64,000 nt of DNA, from the NCBI RefSeq assembly GCF_900700375.1, contig NW_021629815.1, forward strand, positions 62,001-126,000, written 5' to 3'. The notes under the pieces are model-generated. The model did no database searches. It saw only the letters and a program-made list of their open reading frames with translations, and was not told where the DNA came from. Within the stretch, counting starts at the first letter, position 1, and every line of letters starts with the position of its first letter. A program made the position numbers and the translations under genes. This DNA comes from Denticeps clupeoides (taxonomy: Eukaryota; Chordata; Actinopteri; Clupeiformes; Denticipitidae). Positions 54,512 through 64,000 of this stretch are shown piece after piece.

Positions 54512-54619
54512 AGCTGTAACACCTGGTTTTCACAGGCAGTCTCCCATCCAAGTACTAACCAGGCCCAAGCCTTCTTAGCTTCCAAGATCAGACGTTCTTC
54601 TGCTGGTATGGCCGTAAGC
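54512..54619 (-). pseudogene. 5S rRNA-derived sequence
   Basis: As 53489..53596, same deletion. Confidence 0.85.
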
Positions 54620-54769
54620 AACCCCTGCTTGAAAATCTTGGACTTTTAAACAAAAAGGCGCTTGAAAACATATCAAGGAATAAAAAACTTGCCTTTGAAT
54701 GTCAAAAACATGATGGAGAAAAGGCAACAAGTTGGAGTGGTAAGTTTTTATTTGCAACACAACAGAGAA

Positions 54770-54956
54770 AGTGCACCGCTCCCAGAGGCACTGCAATACT
54801 GGGTCGATGCGTGGAGTGGATGGAGCAAGCTCCTTTGCCGACTCCCTGTTCTAAAAATCCGCTTAATATGTAGTCCCCCGCTGGGGGACGTATCAGATAT
54901 TAAACTGATAAGAACAGATACTACACTTGATCTTAGCCAAAAGGCCGAGAAGCGAT
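54770..54956 (-). ncRNA. RNU2: U2 spliceosomal snRNA
   Basis: Shares the GGAGTGG variant of the copy at 53748. Confidence 0.94.
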
Positions 54957-55389
54957 AACCTGAAAAAGGCGCCGTGGCGTGCCATTCTCGGAACGTGTGC
55001 GGTATTTGCTGGATGGTGCGCGTATACGTAGCGCACAACACACCACGTTTTCTTAAGTATTCTTTGAACCCATCGTGTAGCTCTGTCAAAACAGAGCCCC
55101 CAAAAATATTGTGAGCTTGTTGACGCCCCTCTCCACGGAAATCTTTAGTAAAAGGCGAAAGATTTGTACGTGATGAAGAGAAGCCCAAGCGACAACAACA
55201 GGGCCGTAAAGGTGGAGAGTGTCTCTTGTGTGTTTGGTGCTGACATCAGGGTGCGTCGCACCTTAAGGCCGAGGGCCGGACAACCCCGCCTTAATCAATT
55301 CAGCTCCACCCTATTCCACAGTTAAGCCAGTGAACGACTGTCGAACGATTGTCACAGAGCAGGCACGGACACGAAAACCAAAGAGCAGC

Positions 55390-55435
<46 letters not shown>

Positions 55436-55534
55436 CGGGAAAACGTAACAAAGACTAAAAATACCTCTTAACTAACTTTGAAAAAAAGCTGACAAGGCAA
55501 TGTAAAAAACTTCATTTTGAAAACGTTTCTCAAT

Positions 55535-55642
55535 AGCTGTAACACCTGGTTTTCACAGGCAGTCTCCCATCCAAGTACTAACCAGGCCCAAGCCTTCTTA
55601 GCTTCCAAGATCAGACGTTCTTCTGCTGGTATGGCCGTAAGC
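55535..55642 (-). pseudogene. 5S rRNA-derived sequence
   Basis: As 53489..53596, same deletion. Confidence 0.85.
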
Positions 55643-55792
55643 AACCCCTGCTTGAAAATCTTGGACTTTTAAACAAAAAGGCGCTTGAAAACATATCAAG
55701 GAATAAAAAACTTGCCTTTGAATGTCAAAAACATGATGGAGAAAAGGCAACAAGTTGGAGTGGTAAGTTTTTATTTGCAACACAACAGAGAA

Positions 55793-55979
55793 AGTGCACC
55801 GCTCCCAGAGGCACTGCAATACTGGGTCGATGCGTGGAGCGGATGGAGCAAGCTCCTTTGCCGACTCCCTGTTCTAAAAATCCGCTTAATATGTAGTCCC
55901 CCGCTGGGGGACGTATCAGATATTAAACTGATAAGAACAGATACTACACTTGATCTTAGCCAAAAGGCCGAGAAGCGAT
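55793..55979 (-). ncRNA. RNU2: U2 spliceosomal snRNA
   Basis: As 52724..52910. Confidence 0.95.
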
Positions 55980-56419
55980 AACCTGAAAAAGGCGCCGTGG
56001 CGTGCCATTCTCGGAACGTGTGCGGTATTTGCTGGATGGTGCGCGTATACGTAGCGCACAACACACCACGTTTTCTTAAGTATTCTTTGAACCCATCGTG
56101 TAGCTCTGTCAAAACAGAGCCCCCAAAAATATTGTGAGCTTGTTGACGCCCCTCTCCACGGAAATCTTTAGTAAAAGGCGAAAGATTTGTACGTGATGAA
56201 GAGAAGCCCAAGCGACAACAACAGGGCCGTAAAGGTGGAGAGTGTCTCTTGTGTGTTTGGTGCTGACATCAGGGTGCGTCGCACCTTAAGGCCGAGGGCC
56301 GGACAACCCCGCCTAATCAATTCAGCTCCACCCTATTCCACAGTTAAGCCAGTGAACGACTGTCGAACGATTGTCACAGAGCAGGCACGGACACGAAAAC
56401 CAAAGAGCAGCTTGAAAAA

Positions 56420-56454
<35 letters not shown>

Positions 56455-56553
56455 CGGGAAAACGTAACAAAGACTAAAAATACCTCTTAACTAACTTTGA
56501 AAAAAAGCTGACAAGGCAATGTAAAAAACTTCATTTTGAAAACGTTTCTCAAT

Positions 56554-56661
56554 AGCTGTAACACCTGGTTTTCACAGGCAGTCTCCCATCCAAGTACTAA
56601 CCAGGCCCAAGCCTTCTTAGCTTCCAAGATCAGACGTTCTTCTGCTGGTATGGCCGTAAGC
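56554..56661 (-). pseudogene. 5S rRNA-derived sequence
   Basis: As 53489..53596, same deletion. Confidence 0.85.
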
Positions 56662-56811
56662 AACCCCTGCTTGAAAATCTTGGACTTTTAAACAAAAAGG
56701 CGCTTGAAAACATATCAAGGAATAAAAAACTTGCCTTTGAATGTCAAAAACATGATGGAGAAAAGGCAACAAGTTGGAGTGGTAAGTTTTTATTTGCAAC
56801 ACAACAGAGAA

Positions 56812-56998
56812 AGTGCACCGCTCCCAGAGGCACTGCAATACTGGGTCGATGCGTGGAGCGGATGGAGCAAGCTCCTTTGCCGACTCCCTGTTCTAAAAAT
56901 CCGCTTAATATGTAGTCCCCCGCTGGGGGACGTATCAGATATTAAACTGATAAGAACAGATACTACACTTGATCTTAGCCAAAAGGCCGAGAAGCGAT
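56812..56998 (-). ncRNA. RNU2: U2 spliceosomal snRNA
   Basis: As 52724..52910. Confidence 0.95.
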
Positions 56999-57433
56999 AA
57001 CCTGAAAAAGGCGCCGTGGCGTGCCATTCTCGGAACGTGTGCGGTATTTGCTGGATGGTGCGCGTATACGTAGCGCACAACACACCACGTTTTCTTAAGT
57101 ATTCTTTGAACCCATCGTGTAGCTCTGTCAAAACAGAGCCCCCAAAAATATTGTGAGCTTGTTGACGCCCCTCTCCACGGAAATCTTTAGTAAAAGGCGA
57201 AAGATTTGTACGTGATGAAGAGAAGCCCAAGCGACAACAACAGGGCCGTAAAGGTGGAGAGTGTCTCTTGTGTGTTTGGTGCTGACATCAGGGTGCGTCG
57301 CACCTTAAGGCCGAGGGCCGGACAACCCCGCCTAATCAATTCAGCTCCACCCTATTCCACAGTTAAGCCAGTGAACGACTGTCGAACGATTGTCACAGAG
57401 CAGGCACGGACACGAAAACCAAAAAGCAGCTTG

Positions 57434-57476
<43 letters not shown>

Positions 57477-57575
57477 CGGGAAAACGTAACAAAGACTAAA
57501 AATACCTCTTAACTAACTTTGAAAAAAAGCTGACAAGGCAATGTAAAAAACTTCATTTTGAAAACGTTTCTCAAT

Positions 57576-57683
57576 AGCTGTAACACCTGGTTTTCACAGG
57601 CAGTCTCCCATCCAAGTACTAACCAGGCCCAAGCCTTCTTAGCTTCCAAGATCAGACGTTCTTCTGCTGGTATGGCCGTAAGC
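57576..57683 (-). pseudogene. 5S rRNA-derived sequence
   Basis: As 53489..53596, same deletion. Confidence 0.85.
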
Positions 57684-57833
57684 AACCCCTGCTTGAAAAT
57701 CTTGGACTTTTAAACAAAAAGGCGCTTGAAAACATATCAAGGAATAAAAAACTTGCCTTTGAATGTCAAAAACATGATGGAGAAAAGGCAACAAGTTGGA
57801 GTGGTAAGTTTTTATTTGCAACACAACAGAGAA

Positions 57834-58020
57834 AGTGCACCGCTCCCAGAGGCACTGCAATACTGGGTCGATGCGTGGAGCGGATGGAGCAAGCTCCTTT
57901 GCCGACTCCCTGTTCTAAAAATCCGCTTAATATGTAGTCCCCCGCTGGGGGACGTATCAGATATTAAACTGATAAGAACAGATACTACACTTGATCTTAG
58001 CCAAAAGGCCGAGAAGCGAT
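57834..58020 (-). ncRNA. RNU2: U2 spliceosomal snRNA
   Basis: As 52724..52910. Confidence 0.95.
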
Positions 58021-58453
58021 AACCTGAAAAAGGCGCCGTGGCGTGCCATTCTCGGAACGTGTGCGGTATTTGCTGGATGGTGCGCGTATACGTAGCGCAC
58101 AACACACCACGTTTTCTTAAGTATTCTTTGAACCCATCGTGTAGCTCTGTCAAAACAGAGCCCCCAAAAATATTGTGAGCTTGTTGACGCCCCTCTCCAC
58201 GGAAATCTTTAGTAAAAGGCGAAAGATTTGTACGTGATGAAGAGAAGCCCAAGCGACAACAACAGGGCCGTAAAGGTGGAGAGTGTCTCTTGTGTGTTTG
58301 GTGCTGACATCAGGGTGCGTCGCACCTTAAGGCCGAGGGCCGGACAACCCCGCCTAATCAATTCAGCTCCACCCTATTCCACAGTTAAGCCAGTGAACGA
58401 CTGTCGAACGATTGTCACAGAGCAGGCACGGACACGAAAACCAAAGAGCAGCT

Positions 58454-58491
<38 letters not shown>

Positions 58492-58590
58492 CGGGAAAAC
58501 GTAACAAAGACTAAAAATACCTCTTAACTAACTTTGAAAAAAAGCTGACAAGGCAATGTAAAAAACTTCATTTTGAAAACGTTTCTCAAT

Positions 58591-58698
58591 AGCTGTAACA
58601 CCTGGTTTTCACAGGCAGTCTCCCATCCAAGTACTAACCAGGCCCAAGCCTTCTTAGCTTCCAAGATCAGACGTTCTTCTGCTGGTATGGCCGTAAGC
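58591..58698 (-). pseudogene. 5S rRNA-derived sequence
   Basis: As 53489..53596, same deletion. Confidence 0.85.
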
Positions 58699-58848
58699 AA
58701 CCCCTGCTTGAAAATCTTGGACTTTTAAACAAAAAGGCGCTTGAAAACATATCAAGGAATAAAAAACTTGCCTTTGAATGTCAAAAACATGATGGAGAAA
58801 AGGCAACAAGTTGGAGTGGTAAGTTTTTATTTGCAACACAACAGAGAA

Positions 58849-59035
58849 AGTGCACCGCTCCCAGAGGCACTGCAATACTGGGTCGATGCGTGGAGCGGAT
58901 GGAGCAAGCTCCTTTGCCGACTCCCTGTTCTAAAAATCCGCTTAATATGTAGTCCCCCGCTGGGGGACGTATCAGATATTAAACTGATAAGAACAGATAC
59001 TACACTTGATCTTAGCCAAAAGGCCGAGAAGCGAT
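58849..59035 (-). ncRNA. RNU2: U2 spliceosomal snRNA
   Basis: As 52724..52910. Confidence 0.95.
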
Positions 59036-59473
59036 AACCTGAAAAAGGCGCCGTGGCGTGCCATTCTCGGAACGTGTGCGGTATTTGCTGGATGGTGCGC
59101 GTATACGTAGCGCACAACACACCACGTTTTCTTAAGTATTCTTTGAACCCATCGTGTAGCTCTGTCAAAACAGAGCCCCCAAAAATATTGTGAGCTTGTT
59201 GACGCCCCTCTCCACGGAAATCTTTAGTAAAAGGCGAAAGATTTGTACGTGATGAAGAGAAGCCCAAGCGACAACAACAGGGCCGTAAAGGTGGAGAGTG
59301 TCTCTTGTGTGTTTGGTGCTGACATCAGGGTGCGTCGCACCTTAAGGCCGAGGGCCGGACAACCCCGCCTTATCAATTCAGCTCCACCCTATTCCACAGT
59401 TAAGCCAGTGAACGACTGTCGAACGATTGTCACAGAGCAGGCACGGACACGAAAACCAAAGAGCAGCTTGTAA

Positions 59474-59508
<35 letters not shown>

Positions 59509-59607
59509 CGGGAAAACGTAACAAAGACTAAAAATACCTCTTAACTAACTTTGAAAAAAAGCTGACAAGGCAATGTAAAAAACTTCATTTTGAAAACGTT
59601 TCTCAAT

Positions 59608-59715
59608 AGCTGTAACACCTGGTTTTCACAGGCAGTCTCCCATCCAAGTACTAACCAGGCCCAAGCCTTCTTAGCTTCCAAGATCAGACGTTCTTCTGCT
59701 GGTATGGCCGTAAGC
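59608..59715 (-). pseudogene. 5S rRNA-derived sequence
   Basis: As 53489..53596, same deletion. Confidence 0.85.
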
Positions 59716-59865
59716 AACCCCTGCTTGAAAATCTTGGACTTTTAAACAAAAAGGCGCTTGAAAACATATCAAGGAATAAAAAACTTGCCTTTGAATGTCA
59801 AAAACATGATGGAGAAAAGGCAACAAGTTGGAGTGGTAAGTTTTTATTTGCAACACAACAGAGAA

Positions 59866-60052
59866 AGTGCACCGCTCCCAGAGGCACTGCAATACTGGGT
59901 CGATGCGTGGAGCGGATGGAGCAAGCTCCTTTGCCGACTCCCTGTTCTAAAAATCCGCTTAATATGTAGTCCCCCGCTGGGGGACGTATCAGATATTAAA
60001 CTGATAAGAACAGATACTACACTTGATCTTAGCCAAAAGGCCGAGAAGCGAT
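59866..60052 (-). ncRNA. RNU2: U2 spliceosomal snRNA
   Basis: As 52724..52910. Confidence 0.95.
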
Positions 60053-60484
60053 AACCTGAAAAAGGCGCCGTGGCGTGCCATTCTCGGAACGTGTGTGGTA
60101 TTTGCTGGATGGTGCGCGTATACGTAGCGCACAACACACCACGTTTTCTTAAGTATTCTTTGAACCCATCGTGTAGCTCTGTCAAAACAGAGCCCCCAAA
60201 AATATTGTGAGCTTGTTGACGCCCCTCTCCACGGAAATCTTTAGTAAAAGGCGAAAGATTTGTACGTGATGAAGAGAAGCCCAAGCGACAACAACAGGGC
60301 CGTAAAGGTGGAGAGTGTCTCTTGTGTGTTTGGTGCTGACATCAGGGTGCGTCGCACCTTAAGGCCGAGGGCCGGACAACCCCGCCTAATCAATTCAGCT
60401 CCACCCTATTCCACAGTTAAGCCAGTGAACGACTGTCGAACGATTGTCACAGAGCAGGCACGGACACGAAAACCAAAGAGCAGC

Positions 60485-60528
<44 letters not shown>

Positions 60529-60627
60529 CGGGAAAACGTAACAAAGACTAAAAATACCTCTTAACTAACTTTGAAAAAAAGCTGACAAGGCAATGTAAAA
60601 AACTTCATTTTGAAAACGTTTCTCAAT

Positions 60628-60735
60628 AGCTGTAACACCTGGTTTTCACAGGCAGTCTCCCATCCAAGTACTAACCAGGCCCAAGCCTTCTTAGCTTCCA
60701 AGATCAGACGTTCTTCTGCTGGTATGGCCGTAAGC
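60628..60735 (-). pseudogene. 5S rRNA-derived sequence
   Basis: As 53489..53596, same deletion. Confidence 0.85.
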
Positions 60736-60885
60736 AACCCCTGCTTGAAAATCTTGGACTTTTAAACAAAAAGGCGCTTGAAAACATATCAAGGAATAAA
60801 AAACTTGCCTTTGAATGTCAAAAACATGATGGAGAAAAGGCAACAAGTTGGAGTGGTAAGTTTTTATTTGCAACACAACAGAGAA

Positions 60886-61072
60886 AGTGCACCGCTCCCA
60901 GAGGCACTGCAATACTGGGTCGATGCGTGGAGCGGATGGAGCAAGCTCCTTTGCCGACTCCCTGTTCTAAAAATCCGCTTAATATGTAGTCCCCCGCTGG
61001 GGGACGTATCAGATATTAAACTGATAAGAACAGATACTACACTTGATCTTAGCCAAAAGGCCGAGAAGCGAT
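60886..61072 (-). ncRNA. RNU2: U2 spliceosomal snRNA
   Basis: As 52724..52910. Confidence 0.95.
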
Positions 61073-61504
61073 AACCTGAAAAAGGCGCCGTGGCGTGCCA
61101 TTCTCGGAACGTGTGCGGTATTTGCTGGATGGTGCGCGTATACGTAGCGCACAACACACCACGTTTTCTTAAGTATTCTTTGAACCCATCGTGTAGCTCT
61201 GTCAAAACAGAGCCCCCAAAAATATTGTGAGCTTGTTGACGCCCCTCTCCACGGAAATCTTTAGTAAAAGGCGAAAGATTTGTACGTGATGAAGAGAAGC
61301 CCAAGCGACAACAACAGGGCCGTAAAGGTGGAGAGTGTCTCTTGTGTGTTTGGTGCTGACATCAGGGTGCGTCGCACCTTAAGGCCGAGGGCCGGACAAC
61401 CCCGCCTAATCAATTCAGCTCCACCCTATTCCACAGTTAAGCCAGTGAACGACTGTCGAACGATTGTCACAGAGCAGGCACGGACACGAAAACCAAAGAG
61501 CAGC

Positions 61505-61550
<46 letters not shown>

Positions 61551-61649
61551 CGGGAAAACGTAACAAAGACTAAAAATACCTCTTAACTAACTTTGAAAAA
61601 AAGCTGACAAGGCAATGTAAAAAACTTCATTTTGAAAACGTTTCTCAAT

Positions 61650-61757
61650 AGCTGTAACACCTGGTTTTCACAGGCAGTCTCCCATCCAAGTACTAACCAG
61701 GCCCAAGCCTTCTTAGCTTCCAAGATCAGACGTTCTTCTGCTGGTATGGCCGTAAGC
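61650..61757 (-). pseudogene. 5S rRNA-derived sequence
   Basis: As 53489..53596, same deletion. Confidence 0.85.
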
Positions 61758-61907
61758 AACCCCTGCTTGAAAATCTTGGACTTTTAAACAAAAAGGCGCT
61801 TGAAAACATATCAAGGAATAAAAAACTTGCCTTTGAATGTCAAAAACATGATGGAGAAAAGGCAACAAGTTGGAGTGGTAAGTTTTTATTTGCAACACAA
61901 CAGAGAA

Positions 61908-62094
61908 AGTGCACCGCTCCCAGAGGCACTGCAATACTGGGTCGATGCGTGGAGCGGATGGAGCAAGCTCCTTTGCCGACTCCCTGTTCTAAAAATCCGC
62001 TTAATATGTAGTCCCCCGCTGGGGGACGTATCAGATATTAAACTGATAAGAACAGATACTACACTTGATCTTAGCCAAAAGGCCGAGAAGCGAT
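61908..62094 (-). ncRNA. RNU2: U2 spliceosomal snRNA
   Basis: As 52724..52910; last copy before the array turns round. Confidence 0.95.
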
Positions 62095-62530
62095 AACCTG
62101 AAAAAGGCGCCGTGGCGTGCCATTCTCGGAACGTGTGTGGTATTTGCTGGATGGTGCGCGTATACGTAGCGCACAACACACCACGTTTTCTTAAGTATTC
62201 TTTGAACCCATCGTGTAGCTCCTGTCAAAACAGAGCCCCCAAAAATATTGTGAGCTTGTTGACGCCCCCTCCACGGAAATCTTTAGTAAAAGGCGAAAGA
62301 TTTGTACGTGATGAAGAGAAGCCCAAGCGACAACAACAGGGCCGTAAAGGTGGAGAGTGTCTCTTGTGTGTTTGGTGCTGACATCAGGGTGCGTCGCACC
62401 TTAAGGCCGAGGGCCGGACAACCCCGCCTTAATCAATTCAGCTCCACCCTATTCCTAAGTTAGATAAATATATAAAACCATACAAGGAAATAAAGGACTT
62501 CCCAATGACAACGTTCTCCATGTACAGTGC

Positions 62531-62610
<80 letters not shown>
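62531..62610. repeat. compound microsatellite (AT)12(AC)7(AT)21
   Basis: Perfect dinucleotide runs: AT at 62531..62554, AC at 62555..62568, AT at 62569..62610. Able to form hairpins or extrude as a cruciform; expected to be highly variable. Confidence 0.97.
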
Positions 62611-62613
<3 letters not shown>

Positions 62614-62899
62614 ATTAGTGTATTATTTTTCAGTATAAATAAATAAATAAACCACACAACAAAAATAAAAAATAAAAAAACACAACACCCACATTATATA
62701 AAACACTCACCATTAATAAAATCACACACTTTAAAAATTGTTAAATGCACACAGTTCTAAATCATCATTGCTGTCCATTAAAATGTTCTTTTTATATATT
62801 TACCTAATCATCCACACTAACACCCATAAATAATAAACAAACCCACCGTTCCCACACATTAAGGTGAAATAAAATGCAATCTTTTTTACTTTGAAGGTT

Positions 62900-63118
62900 T
62901 TAAAATGTAACTGCAGCCACTTTTGCCACCGAGGACAAAAAACGAGACGATGGTCCGGACGCCAAAAAAATGACTGCCGGGCCACAAGCCCAGACTGGAA
63001 CACCACCCCAAAGCAGCCTCCCTGCAGAACAAGCTAGCGACGTCCATCCCAATCCCGAACACACAATCATCCCGAACTTTACCAAAAGCACCCTGGGGAA
63101 TGAGGTCAATCCATTCAT
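62900..63118 (-). other. unidentified open frame, low confidence
   Basis: A 72-codon frame with an ATG and few charged residues. A second - strand frame across the same bases is also open, so the coding frame, if any, is uncertain. No domain recognised. Confidence 0.15.
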
Positions 63119-63166
63119 AAAAATTAAAATTATAAAATTATAAAATCCCAGCCATAAAACCCTTTT

Positions 63167-63379
63167 TCACCCAACCACCCCACCCGCCAACTCCATCAGT
63201 CTCCGGAGACCCTCATCGATGTAATCCAATTGTTGCTTTTCTTCCAAATCTCCTCGGGGTCCTTCCTGAGACTGACTGGACTGACCGGAAAGGGGTGGAG
63301 CAGGTGAAAATCCGACTCCCTCTGGCGGTAAAACACTTGCTGCCGGCATGGTGTTGCTTTCTCGGCCTGTGCTTGGCAA
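63167..63379 (-). other. unidentified open frame, possible exon fragment
   Basis: A 70-codon frame, proline/serine-rich in the first half (PPEGVGFSPAPPLSGQSSQS), then a charged stretch GDLEEKQQLDYIDEGLRRLM that looks like a helix. The composition is more protein-like than the repeat-derived frames elsewhere. I do not recognise it; it could be an exon, a fragment of a mobile-element protein, or chance. Confidence 0.25.
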
Positions 63380-63448
63380 GGCCCTGGCTGGGGAAAGGGC
63401 CTCTACTGATACTTCAGCCTCCCTTCTGCTTTGCTTAACCGTAAGTTA

Positions 63449-63525
63449 GATCTTGGAAGCTAAGAAGGCTTGGGCCTGGTTAGTACTTGGATGGGAGACT
63501 GCCTGTGAAAACCAGGTGTTACAGC
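63449..63525 (+). pseudogene. truncated 5S rRNA-derived sequence, inverted
   Basis: Begins at GATCTTGGAAGC, so the first 30 or so nt of the 5S-like sequence are missing at the inversion breakpoint. The rest matches the array copies. Confidence 0.85.
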
Positions 63526-63624
63526 TATTGAGAACGTTTTCAAAATGAAGTTTTTTACATTGCCTTGTCAGCTTTTTTTCAAAGTTAGTTAAGAGGTATT
63601 TTTAGTCTTTGTTACGTTTTCCCG

Positions 63625-63676
<52 letters not shown>

Positions 63677-64000
63677 GCTGCTCTTTGGTTTTCGTGTCCG
63701 TGCCTGCTCTGTGACAATCGTTCGACAGTCGTTCACTGGCTTAACTGTGGAATAGGGTGGAGCTGAATTGATTAGGCGGGGTTGTCCGGCCCTCGGCCTT
63801 AAGGTGCGACGCACCCTGATGTCAGCACCAAACACACAAGAGACACTCTCCACCTTTACGGCCCTGTTGTTGTCGCTTGGGCTTCTCTTCATCACGTACA
63901 AATCTTTCGCCTTTTACTAAAGATTTCCGTGGAGAGGGGCGTCAACAAGCTCACAATATTTTTGGGGGCTCTGTTTTGACAGAGCTACACGATGGGTTCA
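63449..64000. repeat. inverted partial U2/5S unit
   Basis: Reverse-complement match to the array: truncated 5S-like sequence, spacer, T-run tract, then the U2 upstream region with the ACAGAGC hairpin near 63970..63990. The window ends about 110 bp short of where a + strand U2 gene should start. Confidence 0.93.

Larger units (their letters stand above)
51754..62455. repeat. tandem array of ~1,020-bp U2 snRNA / 5S-like units
   Basis: Ten and a half units. U2 start sites lie 1,015 to 1,024 bp apart, and most of the length difference is in one poly(A) tract. Reading the - strand, each unit is U2 gene, 150 bp, 5S rRNA-like sequence, about 100 bp, a pyrimidine-rich tract, about 450 bp of upstream region, then the next U2. 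Units are nearly identical. The first is noisy beside the gap, and the last (62095..62455) has a few private changes at the array edge. Confidence 0.95.
62456..63448. other. unique segment at the inversion point of the U2/5S array
   Basis: Homology to the repeat stops at about 62455 and resumes inverted at about 63449. Between lie about 993 bp unrelated to either array. The exact string TAAGTTAGAT stands at both ends (62456..62465 and 63442..63451). The left half is AT-rich with a microsatellite and AATAAA motifs near 62636..62650. The right half is more GC-rich with two short open frames on -. No terminal inverted repeats are visible. Confidence 0.85.

Noticed and set aside
62456-63448. LTR element or DNA transposon insertion
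   Set aside because: No long terminal repeats, inverted termini or recognisable enzyme motifs. Only a 10-bp direct repeat supports insertion, so no family is assigned.

Overview
The window is almost entirely two tandem arrays of small RNA genes from a vertebrate nuclear genome, most likely a teleost fish; an amphibian is possible. Reasons: tRNA genes with internal Pol III A and B boxes, U-run terminators and no encoded CCA; a U2 snRNA of clear vertebrate type; linkage of U2 to a 5S rRNA-like sequence; and AT/AC microsatellites. From memory, massive tandem tRNA arrays are known in zebrafish and Xenopus, and 5S-snRNA linkage is known in several fish. I cannot name the species from the sequence.

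Region 1 (1..51740) is an array of about 53 units of about 972 bp. Each unit holds three valine tRNA genes in fixed order: tRNA-Val(CAC) on +, tRNA-Val(TAC) on -, tRNA-Val(AAC) on +. One unit therefore carries the complete eukaryotic valine decoding set. I place 159 tRNA genes plus one 10-nt fragment. Most copies are identical inside the genes. About two dozen carry changes, and some of these look inactivating. One AAC-type gene has a CAC anticodon (23622..23694). Rearrangement scars lie near 9041, 13135, 48101 and 49870. Units 49-50 and 51-52 form a duplicated two-unit block.

Region 2 (51741..51753) is a run of 13 N. Sequence on both sides has many one-base insertions and deletions relative to its own repeat family, so the join between the arrays may be an assembly artefact.

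Region 3 (51754..62455) is an array of about 1,020-bp units, each with one U2 snRNA gene and one 5S rRNA-derived sequence, both on -. There are ten full U2 genes, one cut by the gap, and ten 5S-like copies that share a 10-nt internal deletion. A poly(A)/purine tract of 16-31 A varies between units.

Region 4 (62456..63448) is single-copy-looking DNA with an AT/AC microsatellite and two short unidentified open frames. The exact 10-bp string TAAGTTAGAT occurs at both of its ends. Region 5 (63449..64000) is the same U2/5S unit in inverted orientation, starting inside the 5S-like part; the next U2 gene, on +, should begin about 110 bp beyond the window. I see no credible protein-coding gene. The many 60-160 codon open frames repeated in both arrays are by-products of the repeats. 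The RNA genes serve translation (valine tRNAs) and splicing (U2).
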